Shown: piece after piece, positions 50,686-61,810 of the stretch
Layout: the number at the start of each line of letters is the position of its first letter
Position numbering within the stretch: position 1 is the first letter of the stretch
Assembly: GCA_001949185.1 (NCBI GenBank)
Contig: BDGG01000006.1
Span: 2,126,463 to 2,190,462, forward strand
Length of the DNA stretch: 64,000 nt
Direction of reading: 5' to 3'
Source of the DNA: Ramazzottius varieornatus
Lineage: Eukaryota > Tardigrada > Eutardigrada > Parachela > Ramazzottiidae
Notes under the pieces: model-generated
Database searches by the model: none
What the model was told of the DNA's origin: nothing
Seen by the model: the letters and a program-made list of their open reading frames with translations, nothing else
Made by a program: the position numbers and the translations under genes

Positions 50686-52786
50686 TTAAAGATAAATATC
50701 AGAAGTGCAATCGCCGCCTGGATAACGGACTTCATGAGCGCGGATAGCGCCGTCCGGTTCTTTGCTGAGGTCCACGAAGAATTCTTCGTCGACGGTCATA
50801 CCTGCGTCCGAACAGTTGAGCATTATGATGCAGGTTCCTTCTCTGCAAGCACATCGGGGGTACGTCACATAAACTGAGTTTCCGGTTTCTTACGGTTTCG
50901 TCAGAGTGGCTCAATGTAAGGTACCTGCAGGCTTCCGGGTAAAACTGCTGGTCCCATGGATTCAACAAGGAGAACGTGACGTAGAGCCTCTTACCGTCTT
51001 TCGACAATTGCAACATGTTCGGCGAGCCTCTAAAACAAGCCGGGGATGTCAAGACAATAGCGACTCAATCTATATCCATTGCCTTCCTTTGTTTTCGTAC
51101 TGAGTACTAACCGGACAACAGTCTCCTTGATTATCAGGCGTTCCGGCTGTTCTTCTAACTCGAGATCTTCTGTCACTTTTACGCCCTCCCCTTTACAGAT
51201 GCTTCCACCACAGAACACCTACGGACAAAATCAAAATAAAGGCTAAAAGGCGCCTCGATGTACTCTGCTCTTCGTCCCGTATCAGGCACTCCCCAATCCG
51301 TACCTGAGACACCTGTTTGGGCTTGCTTGTGTCAGTGATGTCATACTGCCGCACATCACCGTGCAGGAAGTTCGCGAGATACAAGTACTTGTCGTCCAAC
51401 GAGATCAAGATATCCGTGATTAATGCTAAAAGGGCTCACAGTGAAGAAAGTACTTTTCGAGGCTGCGAGCACAAGCAAAAGACTAATGCTCGGAACTACT
51501 TACAAGGCATTGCGGGTAGCATCCATCCCTCGACCTTCTTCGGTGGGATCTGAACAACATTCGACGCAGTCCAATATCCGAACTGCCAAATGATAAGAAG
51601 GAGTCCAAATTACTGGTGTTCGATACAGCAACAGGAGCTCGACGTCAAAACCAATCTTTCACAACTTACAAAGTTTTTGTGGATACGAAAGATACTGGAT
51701 CCCAGAGCGGCTGCTACGAAGCCTTCTTCGGCGTCCGGGTTGTGCAAAAATCTGAGCTCCAGTGGGATCTTACCTGACGCTCCCAAATCTTTCGACGAAG
51801 ACAGCGTGCCTTTCTTCCAGTCCCAAAAGTTGAGCTTGCTACCGTAATCCCCTTTCGCTACATCTTTTGGATCGAAGCATTTCATGAAAGAATTCGGTAC
51901 CCCGAACTCACTGGAGACCATTAGGTTGCATTTTGGTTGGTACCAAAAATCGTAACCTTGATCCGCATCCTTCTTGTTCCATAGCCCGACGGGTTCGAAT
52001 GTGGTACCATCCAACAACAGAAAAGCTCCACGAGCCTTGCCTACGAGGACCAAAATTGGATAGAAGCTCGGTAAATAACTCGACAAGATATTCATTCCCA
52101 ACTCCCTAATGGCGCACGCCTTCAGTGTATATTGTTTGAAATCGTACGCTACCTGGGAACTCAGTGAAGTCTTTTGTTCAGTGGCGCACGGTCACATCTT
52201 TATTGGCTAGAAGCGTGCGCCAGTTGGATAAGCGAACGTGTTCTTTTGGCGAGCTCTCAGGTGTATCATAGTTTCAACTACTGCACCATCTTTTTTCGTC
52301 TTGTTTATTACCTTCAGCGTCACCCATGTACGAGATCATAACTTGGCCCGAAGGGATACAGTGTGTAGTATGCGGATATGTCAGGTTGAACCGATCAGCG
52401 ATGTCTCTCCCGGACATGACTTTACTGATCGACAGCTTGACTGGGTCGATGGTGTCCACGATATAAATGTTACCGGACTTCAGGACTGGAATGATGAGAT
52501 AACGCCGCTTGATGGCCGGGTCCGTGCAGCTAACACAGCTGTTCCAGCCAAAATGATGGACTTCATCGTTGAGATCCTGGGTGTAGAGTCGGTGGAGGAC
52601 GGTACTGTATGTGGGGGAAGAGGGATCGGCGTCGACGGTGGCGATGTAGTCGCAGACTGTCTTTCGGTTTTCTGGGGACTGAAGGCACAAAACGTAGAGA
52701 ACCTTCTCGGGAGGATCATTCATGGCTTCCAGAGGAGTCTTTCTGGGTCCTGAATAGCAGCATGATTCGGGATCTGGCGGTGCCAT
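50686..52786 (-). CDS. SELENBP1: Selenium-binding protein 1 / methanethiol oxidase
   Basis: Seven exons (52312-52786, 51670-52040, 51504-51582, 51304-51425, 51112-51218, 50925-51029, 50686-50842) total 1416 nt, 471 aa; human SELENBP1 is 472. Diagnostic segments in order: [40 protein letters not shown] with [87 protein letters not shown], and the C-terminal [16 protein letters not shown]. The family is a cytosolic beta-propeller that oxidises methanethiol to formaldehyde, peroxide and sulfide. The Cys and His residues of the first propeller blades are kept. The acceptor at 51582 was chosen because it preserves the conserved residues before the IPPKKV segment. Intron 1 contains a short repeat element. 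Confidence 0.95.
52100..52225. repeat. GTGGCGCACG family element in the SELENBP1 intron
   Basis: The ends read ATGGCGCACGC and GCGTGCGCCAGTT, with an internal AGTGGCGCACGG and a TTTATTGGCTAGAAGCGTGCG block shared with 45850-45990. The element is wholly inside intron 1 and non-coding. Confidence 0.65.
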
Positions 52787-53732
52787 TTTTCAAGCAGTCG
52801 GCTGCTGCAGATGGAAAAATGTCCTTTTATGAGCGCTGATCTGAACAGCAGATGGAAGGGAAACTGTGAAAGCCCTACAACTGGAAATACCGCTAAACAC
52901 TGTCAGCTGTGACAACTATAACCTACATACGCTCATTCGAATGCAATACGTTGTAAATTTTGCCGTACAATGTTCACAGTACGAGAAGCAAGGTCTTACT
53001 TTGATCAACGTACAACTTTGCTCACCATACGTCACGAGTTGTGTGCAGGCTTCTTACGAGGGACCCTTCAGACCATGTCACTCGTCGATCACGAAACCGA
53101 TGCTTTTATGAGATAGCTGAGGCCCTTAGCTCTCTACAAAGTATCGGGAGGACCGGCGAATAACCACTTCCTGGAACTGGAGGAAATCTCGAAGGTGCCT
53201 CGTCCACCGTAGAACCCGTGTTATAGCCTGTATAGCGTTACACAAGACGATCCAAAAACTGGTCCGTTATCTAAGGAAACTCCAGATTTCACTTGCGGAG
53301 GGTAAAAAGTGATGTTTCGAACCTCATACGGGCTGCCACCAACGAGAAGCGAACTTTACGGGAAAACTTTTTTCCGCAGTTGATAATACGTATTGCGGCG
53401 CTGTAACCGCTTCCGTCGGAAACTACAGAAAATAATTTCAACAGGAGTTTGGTCATTCCTCACTGTTATGAGGTTCGGAATATCATTTTACACTGTCCGC
53501 ACGTGAAATCTAGAGTTTCCTTAAGCTCTGTTTCATCTACCGATGGGTGGTACTTTTAGCCTCCTGGCCAACCCATCCAGCATTTTTTATGGATTCTTTT
53601 ACGGCCATAGTCCATAGTTCGCGATGCGAGTCAACCTGGCTGTTTTAGAAAGTTAAGATCAGCTCTTGATCATCCCGCTACGGGGGAAGTCCAACTGATG
53701 GGATCTCTGATCCTCAGTATGCAGAGCTCCTC
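52787..53732. other. Intergenic, nothing supported
   Basis: Open frames are short and show no motif. The SELENBP1 promoter should be at its left edge. Confidence 0.35.
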
Positions 53733-53919
53733 GTACACGTACTACGATGGGATATTATGGGACAATAAATGGTATGGGACAGACCTTTTGGCTATGGCGG
53801 TACGGAAGCACGTACGTACACGGTTGATTCTCTAGTACAATTTTCGACGCTTCTCTACGCTTGGTTTCCCGTTCTGCGGTCCTTTCCGACCGTCCCATAA
53901 TTTCCCATCGTGCGTGTAC
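53733..53919. mobile_element. MITE-like element of the GTACACGCACG family
   Basis: The left end GTACACGTACTACGATGGGA and the inverted right end GTACACGCACGATGGGAAAT flank 187 bp, with matching ATTATGGGAC blocks just inside. The size and termini match the element at 6771-6973. No coding capacity. Confidence 0.7.
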
Positions 53920-54919
53920 GGCTTGAACATAGTACGACATACATAGTAGTGCACGGTGCAGTTGGATTGTTTCGCGTACATATCGTAAATGCGTCAACAT
54001 CACGAACATCAACACTTCATCTTTCCAACGAGTACGTGTCTGATGCATGCATATGATATCCAACACTGACAGTGCGGTGGTGCTTCGCCGAATTACTAGG
54101 ACGCGCTGATCATAAACACGCCAGATCTCTTCGCGACGATACTGGCAGTAAGGTGCCTGTTTTATACTAATCGAGTGTCTGATGTTTCCGATCTGGGTTC
54201 ATGCTTCGGAATTCCCAGTTCGTCTCCTAGGTGAGAGGTCCCCGGGCGAATTGAGGAAGCTACGGGGCTCACTTGGCGCCCTCTGTAACCTTAAGACTCT
54301 GACGCAGCACTCCAGTCTCCAATGGTCTTTCCATAGCACCTCGCTAAGACACATCCAGAAGTCTGGAATTTTGAGCAGATTACCAGTCCCATGGATCAAA
54401 CGATGAGAAGCCCGTTAAAAATATTGTAGAAATTTGTCACGAAGAAGTCGGAAGAAAGGAGGGGTTTCAGGCGAAGGAAAACCTACGCACAAAACTTAGT
54501 AGAAACCTATGGGCGCGTCCCGGCAACCTCAAATACTGTAGATTAGGCGAAGCACTGAAGTTTGCGACCACAGATTGACACGTCAAAAGTCGAAAAAAGT
54601 ATCGGACACATGCGCTTTAGGCGAGCTCATAGATCATTGTTAGCGGAGAGACTTTTTTCTTCCTCTCCGCAAAAATAGAGACTCGATCGATGTCACGACT
54701 TTTCTTGAGCGGGACGTTCTTCGTTTTCTCCTCTGTGTATCCCATCCTCCCCCTCCCCCCCGACTGCCCGGCTTATCGCACGATAAGGAGAAAGAGTCGT
54801 CATCACTCTATCCCCGCCCAGTGTTTGCTAAGTTCCTTCGGACCAGCAGCACGCGCTCCGCTCATCACTACCGACACATTCACCTCAACTAACGGTCTTC
54901 CTTTCACTGATCTACAGGA
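53920..54919. other. Intergenic, nothing firm
   Basis: Frames at 54182-54406 and 54690-54938 are open but lack motifs. The latter overlaps a possible 5' untranslated exon of the gene starting at 54920. Confidence 0.35.
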
Positions 54920-55408
54920 ATGTCTCGACGACAACTGACACGCTTGAATCAAACGGGTTCCGAGCTCAGAGCCCGAAAATTCAGCCTTGCAGGTGTTGCT
55001 GTCAATGTTGGTCAAGTGGGAGCCGAAGTCTTTGGACTCATGGTTAAATACCTGTGAGTATTCAGTTCTCATGGTGTCACCAGATCACTCACAGTACCGG
55101 CAAACCCTGCCAACGCGATGCCATATTTTGCGGTGAGGTAATCTTTGCTATTGTCCAAAATCTGTCTCGTTGATCCATTCAAAAGACTCATCCTTCACGC
55201 GAATATATTTTATAGTGGGTCATGGACGCGGAAAATGGCAGCCACGCAACTCGTACTCGGGTATTCGTTAATGGACGAAGTCTACACAGTCTTGGAATCC
55301 ATCTTCGGCTTCCCTAACCTCGAGACCTATCAAGTTTACCATTCTTACAACAGAGGCTACTCAGTGCGACCCTTCCATGAGGATTATGACAGGACTGGTG
55401 CCGTCTAA
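54920..55408 (+). CDS. Small 108-aa protein, unidentified, possible alternative exon
   Basis: Exons 54920-55053 and 55216-55408 join in phase 2 (327 nt, 108 aa; donor GTGAGT, acceptor TTTATAG). The protein starts basic (MSRRQLTRLNQTGSELRARK). A hydrophobic stretch follows (FSLAGVAVNVGQVGAEVFGL), then LGYSLMDEVYTVLESIFGF and a Tyr-rich polar tail (YQVYHSYNRGYSVRP). The basic start and amphipathic segments would suit a mitochondrial or small membrane-associated protein, but no family is recognised. Between the exons, 55095-55132 is a 38-nt segment with good splice sites. Including it shifts the frame and gives a shorter C-terminus ending NSYSGIR. Confidence 0.5.
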
Positions 55409-55556
55409 AACTATAGCCCAAAAACACTACCAGTGCTGCGGCCCTGACCGAGATACCCTTTCCTTGCGCTGGTTACAACGCGCTGCAGCGTGATCGATTC
55501 AAAGTACACTACGTCGACTATTCAATTCAATCGAGCTTGATCAATACTGCACTGGC

Positions 55557-55582
55557 TTTATTTATTTATTTATTTATTTATT
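55557..55582. repeat. TTTA microsatellite
   Basis: About six consecutive TTTA units lie immediately before the GC-rich palindrome. Confidence 0.85.
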
Positions 55583-55606
55583 GATGATGAGCGACCATCA
55601 GGATAA

Positions 55607-55754
55607 GCTTCTGGCCCAATTACCGGCCAGCACAAAATTCTCGGCCACTGGGCGAAAGCGCCAACCGCCAGCAAAACTGATCAATCAACCGGAGCAATGC
55701 CGCTTGCGGCTGGTGGCCGGAAATTTGGTTCAGGCCGGTAACTGGGCCAGGCGC
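55607..55754. repeat. GGCC-rich palindrome
   Basis: The left arm (GCTTCTGGCCCAATTACCGG) and right arm (the inverse of CCGGTAACTGGGCCAGGCGC) match over about 50 bp with a short loop. Spaced CCGGCC/GGCCGG blocks give it a distinct composition from its flanks. It is likely a small foldback element. Confidence 0.65.
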
Positions 55755-55998
55755 GTGTACTTCGGCTCCGAGTTATGTTCATTTTTCTCTTCCAGAAAGG
55801 AGTTTTCCTGTTCCGGTATAAGCATGTTTAATACAGAAACTTGAGAGATGGTAATTGTCACGTAGCTTGCGTACCAGATCAATCGGGCGAAGAACGCACA
55901 TTGTCCTAACTCCTAAGTAGTCAGCATTGTCAGAACGAGAAAGGCAAGGTCTGAGGTTCGAACTGAAACTGTAATACAAAGTTTACAAACAACGTAGA

Positions 55999-56910
55999 CC
56001 TGCCTCGCTTATCACACAGTTACCGACTGGCACTCGTGCGGTGCGCGCAGCAAATTTGCGAGACATCGTTCAGACTGACAGACGGTCTTGAAAGACCATC
56101 GCGTTCCGACTCAAACACTGGGTGGTCATCAATCATGGATTTTGCGCTAGCGGTCTCCAAACCGTGTTCGAAAACGCCAGTTCAAGTCATGTTTCCGGTA
56201 CGTAACGTACAGCCACGGCTTCAGTACGGCCATGCCCAACGTTCTCATTCAGTCGCGTGGCTTTCAACCGCCCACCTTGCCCAAAGGACATAGCTCGCCG
56301 ATCTTGACTTTGCTGATGGTGTTGACCAGTACACCGCAATTATGAAGAGTAATTTCGTTGTTAGTCGGCGCAGTAGACATGGTTTCGAAGCTAAATCATT
56401 ACAGCTTATGCAAAAGAAAAACAAGAAGTGTCTGGAAATATTCGCCCGTAAAACAAGCTGAGGCTTAATATGCGAAACCTTGCATGGTACACGTCGACAG
56501 ACCATCAGCTTGGGATGGGATACAATTGAAATTAACAGGGAAACTACGACGAACCTCCTACAAGAGTACTTGAAGATGTATGCGTGTGTTGGAAGTGAAT
56601 TGCTGAAAACGTTGGACGTTCTCCGTGGTGGGAACATTTTGCTGTTTTCCGTTGGAAGTTTGCTGAGCTACCAGCAATATGATTTGCAACGAACGCAACG
56701 ATATGTGTTACAAACTCAGGAAACAATAAAATAAACTTGCCTCGTTTATCATAGTGGTGGCTGTCGTGGTGTGCGCAACAAATTTACAGACCAACACACA
56801 GACACACTGCCAGACAACACACCTTTTGCGTTCCGACCCCAGCCTGGGTTATCATTAATCACTAGGTTTGCATCGAAGGAATATTCTAGAACTGCCATAC
56901 CGAACGTGTT
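55999..56910. repeat. Two diverged direct copies, about 740 bp apart
   Basis: Copy 1 starts at 55999 (CCTGCCTCGCTTATCACA, then GTGCGCGCAGCAAATTTGCG). Copy 2 starts at 56736 (CTTGCCTCGTTTATCATA, then GTGTGCGCAACAAATTTACA). Later blocks (TTGCGTTCCGAC against GCGTTCCGACTC, then ATCATTAATCA against ATCATCAATCA) keep the same order. This is a local tandem duplication of non-coding DNA. Confidence 0.5.
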
Positions 56911-57156
56911 TCAGATCGTGTGCAAGTATGGCCGATGCCCCTCTCGGACGCATGGATCTCGGACGCAGTAGTATATCATTTCCGCGACGGTAAAACCTGT
57001 ATAGTCATAAAGCGCATTTTCTTGCTTAGCTATGTTTCATACATTTCTGTCTGAAAAAGCTCTTTGGTGGGAAATTTCCGTACAATACAGCCAAGACGAT
57101 CATCTCAGTTCGTTGCGGTTGTTATTTCCCAAACACAGCGACGCCTGTGTTTCCAA

Positions 57157-58273
57157 ATGGAGGCTTATCATTTTCTGATAGGGATTTTCTGTGACTTCCT
57201 CGTCCTCACATTTGCCGGTAAGTTTATAGTAACTTAATTCAGTATGGACGACCAAGGTCGAGGGTCGCCGTAGGATCGGCTGCGACTGCACAATATGAAT
57301 TACACTTCGTCATTTCTTTTTCTGTAGACGTAGCCCGACATGGATCCTTCAAAGCGAAGAACTCGATCAGCGACTACAAGTCTTCAGACCTCTCTTCTTC
57401 CGGAACCAACAGTACTTTTGGCGCGCCCTTCTTCTCGCCTGGTTTCCCAACTGATAATAATGGCTGCTTCCCGAACATCATCCGTGACGCCGTACCAGCC
57501 AACATGCTCGAAGTAAGCTGGTGCTCAATTATTCCAGTCGTCGTGACGGTCGTATGCCTCATGTCCGATAGTCACCATGTGGGTTTTTCGAGCAGAAGCT
57601 GGGCACTTACTATGAATATCGAAGCAAATTTGTACCAGCACAAAGCTTCAACGCCATGTTTACCAACATCCTCGTAGAACCCGGCCTGATCTACGCACCA
57701 AGTACCACCATCCCATCGGTCCACGCCATCCAATACTACACCTTCCTGACTCGGGAGAACGGTCCGCAGTGTCACGTATTCTATCAAGATGTTATTGGCA
57801 GAGATGATGGAACTTACTATTTTACTTCGTTCTCGGACGACTACGCTCCCGCTAATCCACGTAAGCGCTGTGCTCAAATCCACTTTCTACTGGTTTCCCA
57901 CTGAATCAACCATTCATGCATGTCGGTTTCAGTGACGGAAGTACTATACTACCTCTACAACGACAACGACAGTGAAAATGGCTTCGAAATTTTGTATGAA
58001 TGCGCCGCTCAGAACTACAGAACGGGAATCTGCGAGGCTACGGACATCTTCATCAGCACAAGGAAGGACCCACGGCTGATGACGGCAAAAGAGATGAGCA
58101 CGATCGACACCATCACCGACCGCGTGCTGGCACCGTACTGCTTGAGTACGAAGGACCTGCAGCGAGTTATCTTTCGCAACGACCTACTGGACTGTAACCA
58201 GCTGGCTCCTGATACTTTCATCGAGCTGGTGGCAGGTTTCAATATCTCACTGCCACGAAGAGAGCTGAATTAA
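57157..58273 (+). CDS. Secreted lipocalin-like protein
   Basis: Four exons (57157-57217, 57328-57512, 57596-57860, 57933-58273) give 852 nt, 283 aa. The N-terminus is a signal peptide (AYHFLIGIFCDFLVLTFA). After a Ser/Gly-rich segment comes GCFPNIIRDAVPANMLEKLG and then GTYYEYRSKF. This matches the first structurally conserved region of lipocalins, GxWYE, with Tyr in place of the invariant Trp. Later NGPQCHVFYQDVIGRDDGTYYF with SDDY matches mid-barrel strands. The C-terminal STRKDPRLMTAKE with DLLDC resembles the lipocalin helix and closing Cys. It is probably a secreted carrier of a small hydrophobic ligand, nearest in style to apolipoprotein D. The acidic/polar insert near residues 30-55 is unusual. 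Family assignment is by motif order only. Confidence 0.75.
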
Positions 58274-58682
58274 TTCACGCACTCCATAATGTCAAACACG
58301 ATAATATCGAAGCATGTGATTAGAATGTGTATGACGAACGGATACTATGGTTTCCCCGATACTATATCTCCGCCACTTGTAAGCCCAGTGTGCCACCTAG
58401 AACTTATGGTTCTCGTACAGCTTGGTGTTGGTGGAGTTATGGGAAAACACAGCACATCTCTGAGACTAGTTAGACTTAAAAGATGCAATACACTTATCTG
58501 ATAGAAATACAGTATACAAATAGACGAAAGAAAGTGTATTCGGGACTAGAGAAAAAGCAGTAAACCAGTATGAAACGTGATAGAATTGATCGTACGAAAT
58601 ACGCTATATATACTGTAGAAAAGCGGAGCGAGGAATATCGAACAATCGATTTCGCACTTTCCCGGTTCGCTTCGGTGGCAGC
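58274..58682. other. Intergenic 3' flank
   Basis: No gene is visible between the lipocalin stop and the BTB pseudogene. Confidence 0.4.
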
Positions 58683-59200
58683 TTAAGCATGGCGGAGATC
58701 ACACCCTTGACCAGGCCGCATCCGCGGTACCCACAATGTTGTCGATCTACCCGGAATCCACTTTCCCGGTTTAGATGCGTAGTGGTGTACAGCGGCTTGC
58801 TTAAGCTCGTCCGCCGACATCTTGACCGCCGACAGTAGCATTTCCGACACGTTCTCCTTGTTTACACCTGCGATCAGCGTTTCTTCGCAGAAATCTTACA
58901 GATCAAGGATCTCGTTCTTTTTAGCGACAACGATGAGCGCCTTCGCGTTTCCGGCCAGGTTTTAGAGGAAGCTGTAGTACATGAAATGCAGCATGGCAGC
59001 GAGGATATCCGAGGAAACTTCTGGGAGGATACAGCGACGCGTCCGACGTTCTCCCAGGTCCGATTCGAACATGCGGCAGAAGACCGGCCAAGCGCTGTTC
59101 AAGATAGCCTTGTGTACATGACATTCTGCGCGGCTGCGCCATCAGAGGACACCAACACGAAGTCTCCACCCACATTGGGGTTATACATGAAACGGTTCAT
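58683..59200 (-). pseudogene. SPOP-like BTB/POZ pseudogene
   Basis: On the minus strand the sequence reads GGDFVLVSSDG, then after a +1 shift HVHKAILNSAWPVFCRMFES, then RRTRRCILPEVSSDILAAML with HFMYYSFL. This is a BTB domain in the order seen in SPOP and related cullin-3 adaptors. It continues NLAGNAKALIVVAKKNEILD, then DFCEETLIAGVNKENVSEML and a SADELK segment, matching the SPOP BACK-like helices. Two in-frame TAA codons interrupt it, and a frameshift separates the start of the domain, so it is not functional. No MATH domain is recognisable upstream. Such genes expand and die often in invertebrates. Confidence 0.8.
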
Positions 59201-59730
59201 GTTCTACAGGGGTAACGGAAGGTACTAGGTTTCATACTCTCGAGTTCAGGTGGTAGCATCTTTGTGAGTTTCAATTTGGCTTGAATTTTCAGTACGTCGC
59301 TTCTGAGCGATATCGCTGGGCTTGTACCTCGAATATCGGAATGCATGATCGCCAGTGCACCATACAAAAGCGATTGTCCGCCTTCCTGCTTGCCAGTCTT
59401 TCCAGAAGCCGTCATGCCACTAGAAAGAAGCCTTTGACGTCGCTGCGTCCAAAGCGCTGAAACACCGAAGATGGAAAATCTTCTAACTGACGGAAGTTGC
59501 CGCGCGTTGGGAAAGCTACTGGGCTACATGTGAAACATATCCGCTTACTTGATCATGAATTTCTTCTGAAAGTGCCCGCTTCTGTTTTTTTTTCTCCAGT
59601 TCTGTTGCACAATCGCGTAGAAGCAGTCAGGAAAAACGTTGCCAGATTTTGCCCCAACCTGATACAGCTGAAAAACCTGAACATACCAGGTCGAGGCCAA
59701 AGAGCCAGTGGAGCGGAACAGACGGGTTAC

Positions 59731-60083
59731 CTCTGTAGCTTCAGCAATGAGAACCGAAGAACAGTCAGATCCATACTGAATGCAACAGGTCCCGAAACTG
59801 TGACCACTGTCTGCTCGGTGGTTAGGGCAGCCCTTCTATCCGGTTGAGTCAGGATCCAGTTCAAAACAGGGACGTTAACATGTGACTGGTTAACCAGGTG
59901 ATAGAAGTTAGACTTTCTGGCTATCAAACTCTCCGCAAAACGAGCCAACGTTCTCTCCACCTTGTGGCGTTGTTTGGTGCGTGTGCTTGGTTGGCAGTTG
60001 ATCATTCGCCCATCAAGTTTGTTAGTTCTGGTTGCGACAATGGAGTACAGACAGCCTCCAGTGCGTTTTCTCGCGTAGCAAAT
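59731..60083 (-). CDS. Unidentified coding exon
   Basis: An uninterrupted minus-strand frame lies between a TTTCAG acceptor (60083) and a GTAACC donor (59731). It encodes about 117 residues including RKRTGGCLYSIVATRT, HKVERTLARFAESLIARKSN and VNVPVLNWILTQPDRRAALT. Composition is coding-like and Leu-periodic, vaguely like a leucine-rich or F-box-associated region, but this is weak. A downstream exon around 59540-59680 could follow. No start was found. Confidence 0.4.
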
Positions 60084-60659
60084 CTGAAATTTCAATCCGA
60101 ATAAATATAAACTTTAATACTATGTAAGGTACATCTTATTGAAGCTGATTTCTGTTCGGATTACCACACGAACAAACATACTTGACCGTAATCATTCAGT
60201 AAGGAATACCGATAGTAAAACAAAAATATACAGTATATGAAAGCTTTAGACTACCTTTTCTAAATCAGAACAACTCCGAAATTCCTTTCTGTCTGGTTGG
60301 TCTGTCATATGGTGAAAGTCGCTGTATTGTGCTTCGTAGAATGTCTGCAAATCTCCTTTGGTCACGGTTTACGGCTGATTACTGACTCTCTTTTCGCCGA
60401 TCTGGCTACGGCTCTACCCACTAGGAGAACCCGTCATGGATAGAGATATGGCGGTTTCAATCCGAGAAGCCCTGCCTGGGAACAGGGCCGAATTTCGCTG
60501 CCACGGTTTCCGACTACCTTGGAGTATACTCCGTTGGCGAGTAGTCTCTCTGTGCGTTACCAATTTCAGATTCGTTCTCAACTCGGGTTTTGTTTGATAG
60601 TGCCACTGTGTACGGCAGTGTTCAAGCAAACGAACAACTTCGATCGACGAGGTAGAATG
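60084..60659. other. Intergenic, nothing supported
   Basis: No coding or structured signal is recognised. Confidence 0.35.
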
Positions 60660-60810
60660 GGCGGAATAGGTACTGTATACTCTCCCGAAATCACGTACGT
60701 CACTCCATTCAGAGTGTAAAACTAGAGAAAGAGTTCTCATACGGTGACCATAACAGTCTGAATCAGTGACGTACGTGAATTTCGGGAGAGCATACAGTAT
60801 AGGTAACAGA
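60660..60810. repeat. Hairpin with about 50-bp arms
   Basis: GGTACTGTATACTCTCCCGA near 60668 and its inverse (TCGGGAGAGCATACAGTATA) near 60782 flank a short loop. Matching CACGTACGTCACT and GTGACGTACGTG blocks also face each other. No coding capacity. Confidence 0.7.
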
Positions 60811-60930
60811 TTGCTAAACCACGATGGGACTGTCAGCAGTAACGCTGCGGCTAGAAATTTCCACGGAGGGTACTACTCCGGCCGAGCACAGCGAGGAAAC
60901 CGTTCGGTCGGGGGTTTGCACTTAGTGGTG

Positions 60931-61168
60931 GCCCATTGAATTTAAATTCTGTTTAGCAGATGGAAATTCACATGTCTAGCCTCGGCGTGGGAGCAAACCG
61001 ATAATCGGGCCGGGACGAATTTGGATATGGACCGAGTAGTTAATTCTGGCATATTCCTCAAAAGCTCCGTTCGATTTTTTAGTGCAATCCAACCCGACCT
61101 GACGGTTCGGGGCCGCCAGACATTTGTTTTCCAACTGCTAAACAGAATTAAAATTCAATGGGCCACGG
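60931..61168. mobile_element. MITE-like element, about 60-bp inverted ends
   Basis: The left end TGGCCCATTGAATTTAAATT and right end (inverse of AATTAAAATTCAATGGGCCA) match and continue inward through CTGTTTAGCAG.TGGAAA and ATGTCT.GC blocks. Total length is about 238 bp and there is no transposase. Confidence 0.75.
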
Positions 61169-61810
61169 CTGTTTGCAGTAACGTCAGACTTGTAGAGCAA
61201 GGCAAAGCGCCAAGATTCAGGAACCAAGCGAACATGGGCCCGACAAACTGCCGGCGATAATTGTGCGTGATCTGGGTGAAGACACGTTTTCTTCGCGCCA
61301 ACGAAAAATCCCTTCATTATAGAAAAGGCGTTCGTGCGGAAAATCGGATTACAAAGTATCATTTAGCTGATCTGGCGGGATTGCCCCTGTACGACCTTGC
61401 ACCTGGTGTATTCTAGCGTGGCTTTCGTCCTACGGACAACACTTTCTTCAACAGGGTTTGCTTCTGTATACACTTCACACGGTTGATCTAATTATCATGC
61501 GCGATCAGCGGTTCTTCATCTCTTCCGTTCCACTGTCATGCAAGTTAATAAAAAAATTTCCAAGAATTGCTTTGCTTGAAAAACGGAGGAGCGAGCCTCT
61601 GAAGAAAGCCGGACTTACTTTCATAGCTCGGTGAAAAAGCCAAAGGGAAATATGAGCAGATACGAAACTTGATCTTTTTCGCGTGCGTCCATCCAGTGTT
61701 TCGCTCAGCAAAGCATGAAAAGAGTAGGTATAAATACTGGACAGTAGGCTTTCCTCCCGCACAGTACGCTGACATTTGTAATATGAGGAAGTGCCCTTCG
61801 CCTTCCGGAA
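61169..61810. other. Non-coding flank
   Basis: No gene is supported; this should include the promoter of the precursor gene at 61811. Confidence 0.35.

Larger units (their letters stand above)
55409..57156. other. Repeat-rich intergenic stretch
   Basis: No gene is supported. It contains a TTTA microsatellite, a GGCC-rich palindrome, and two diverged direct copies of a sequence of roughly 200 bp, listed separately. Confidence 0.4.
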
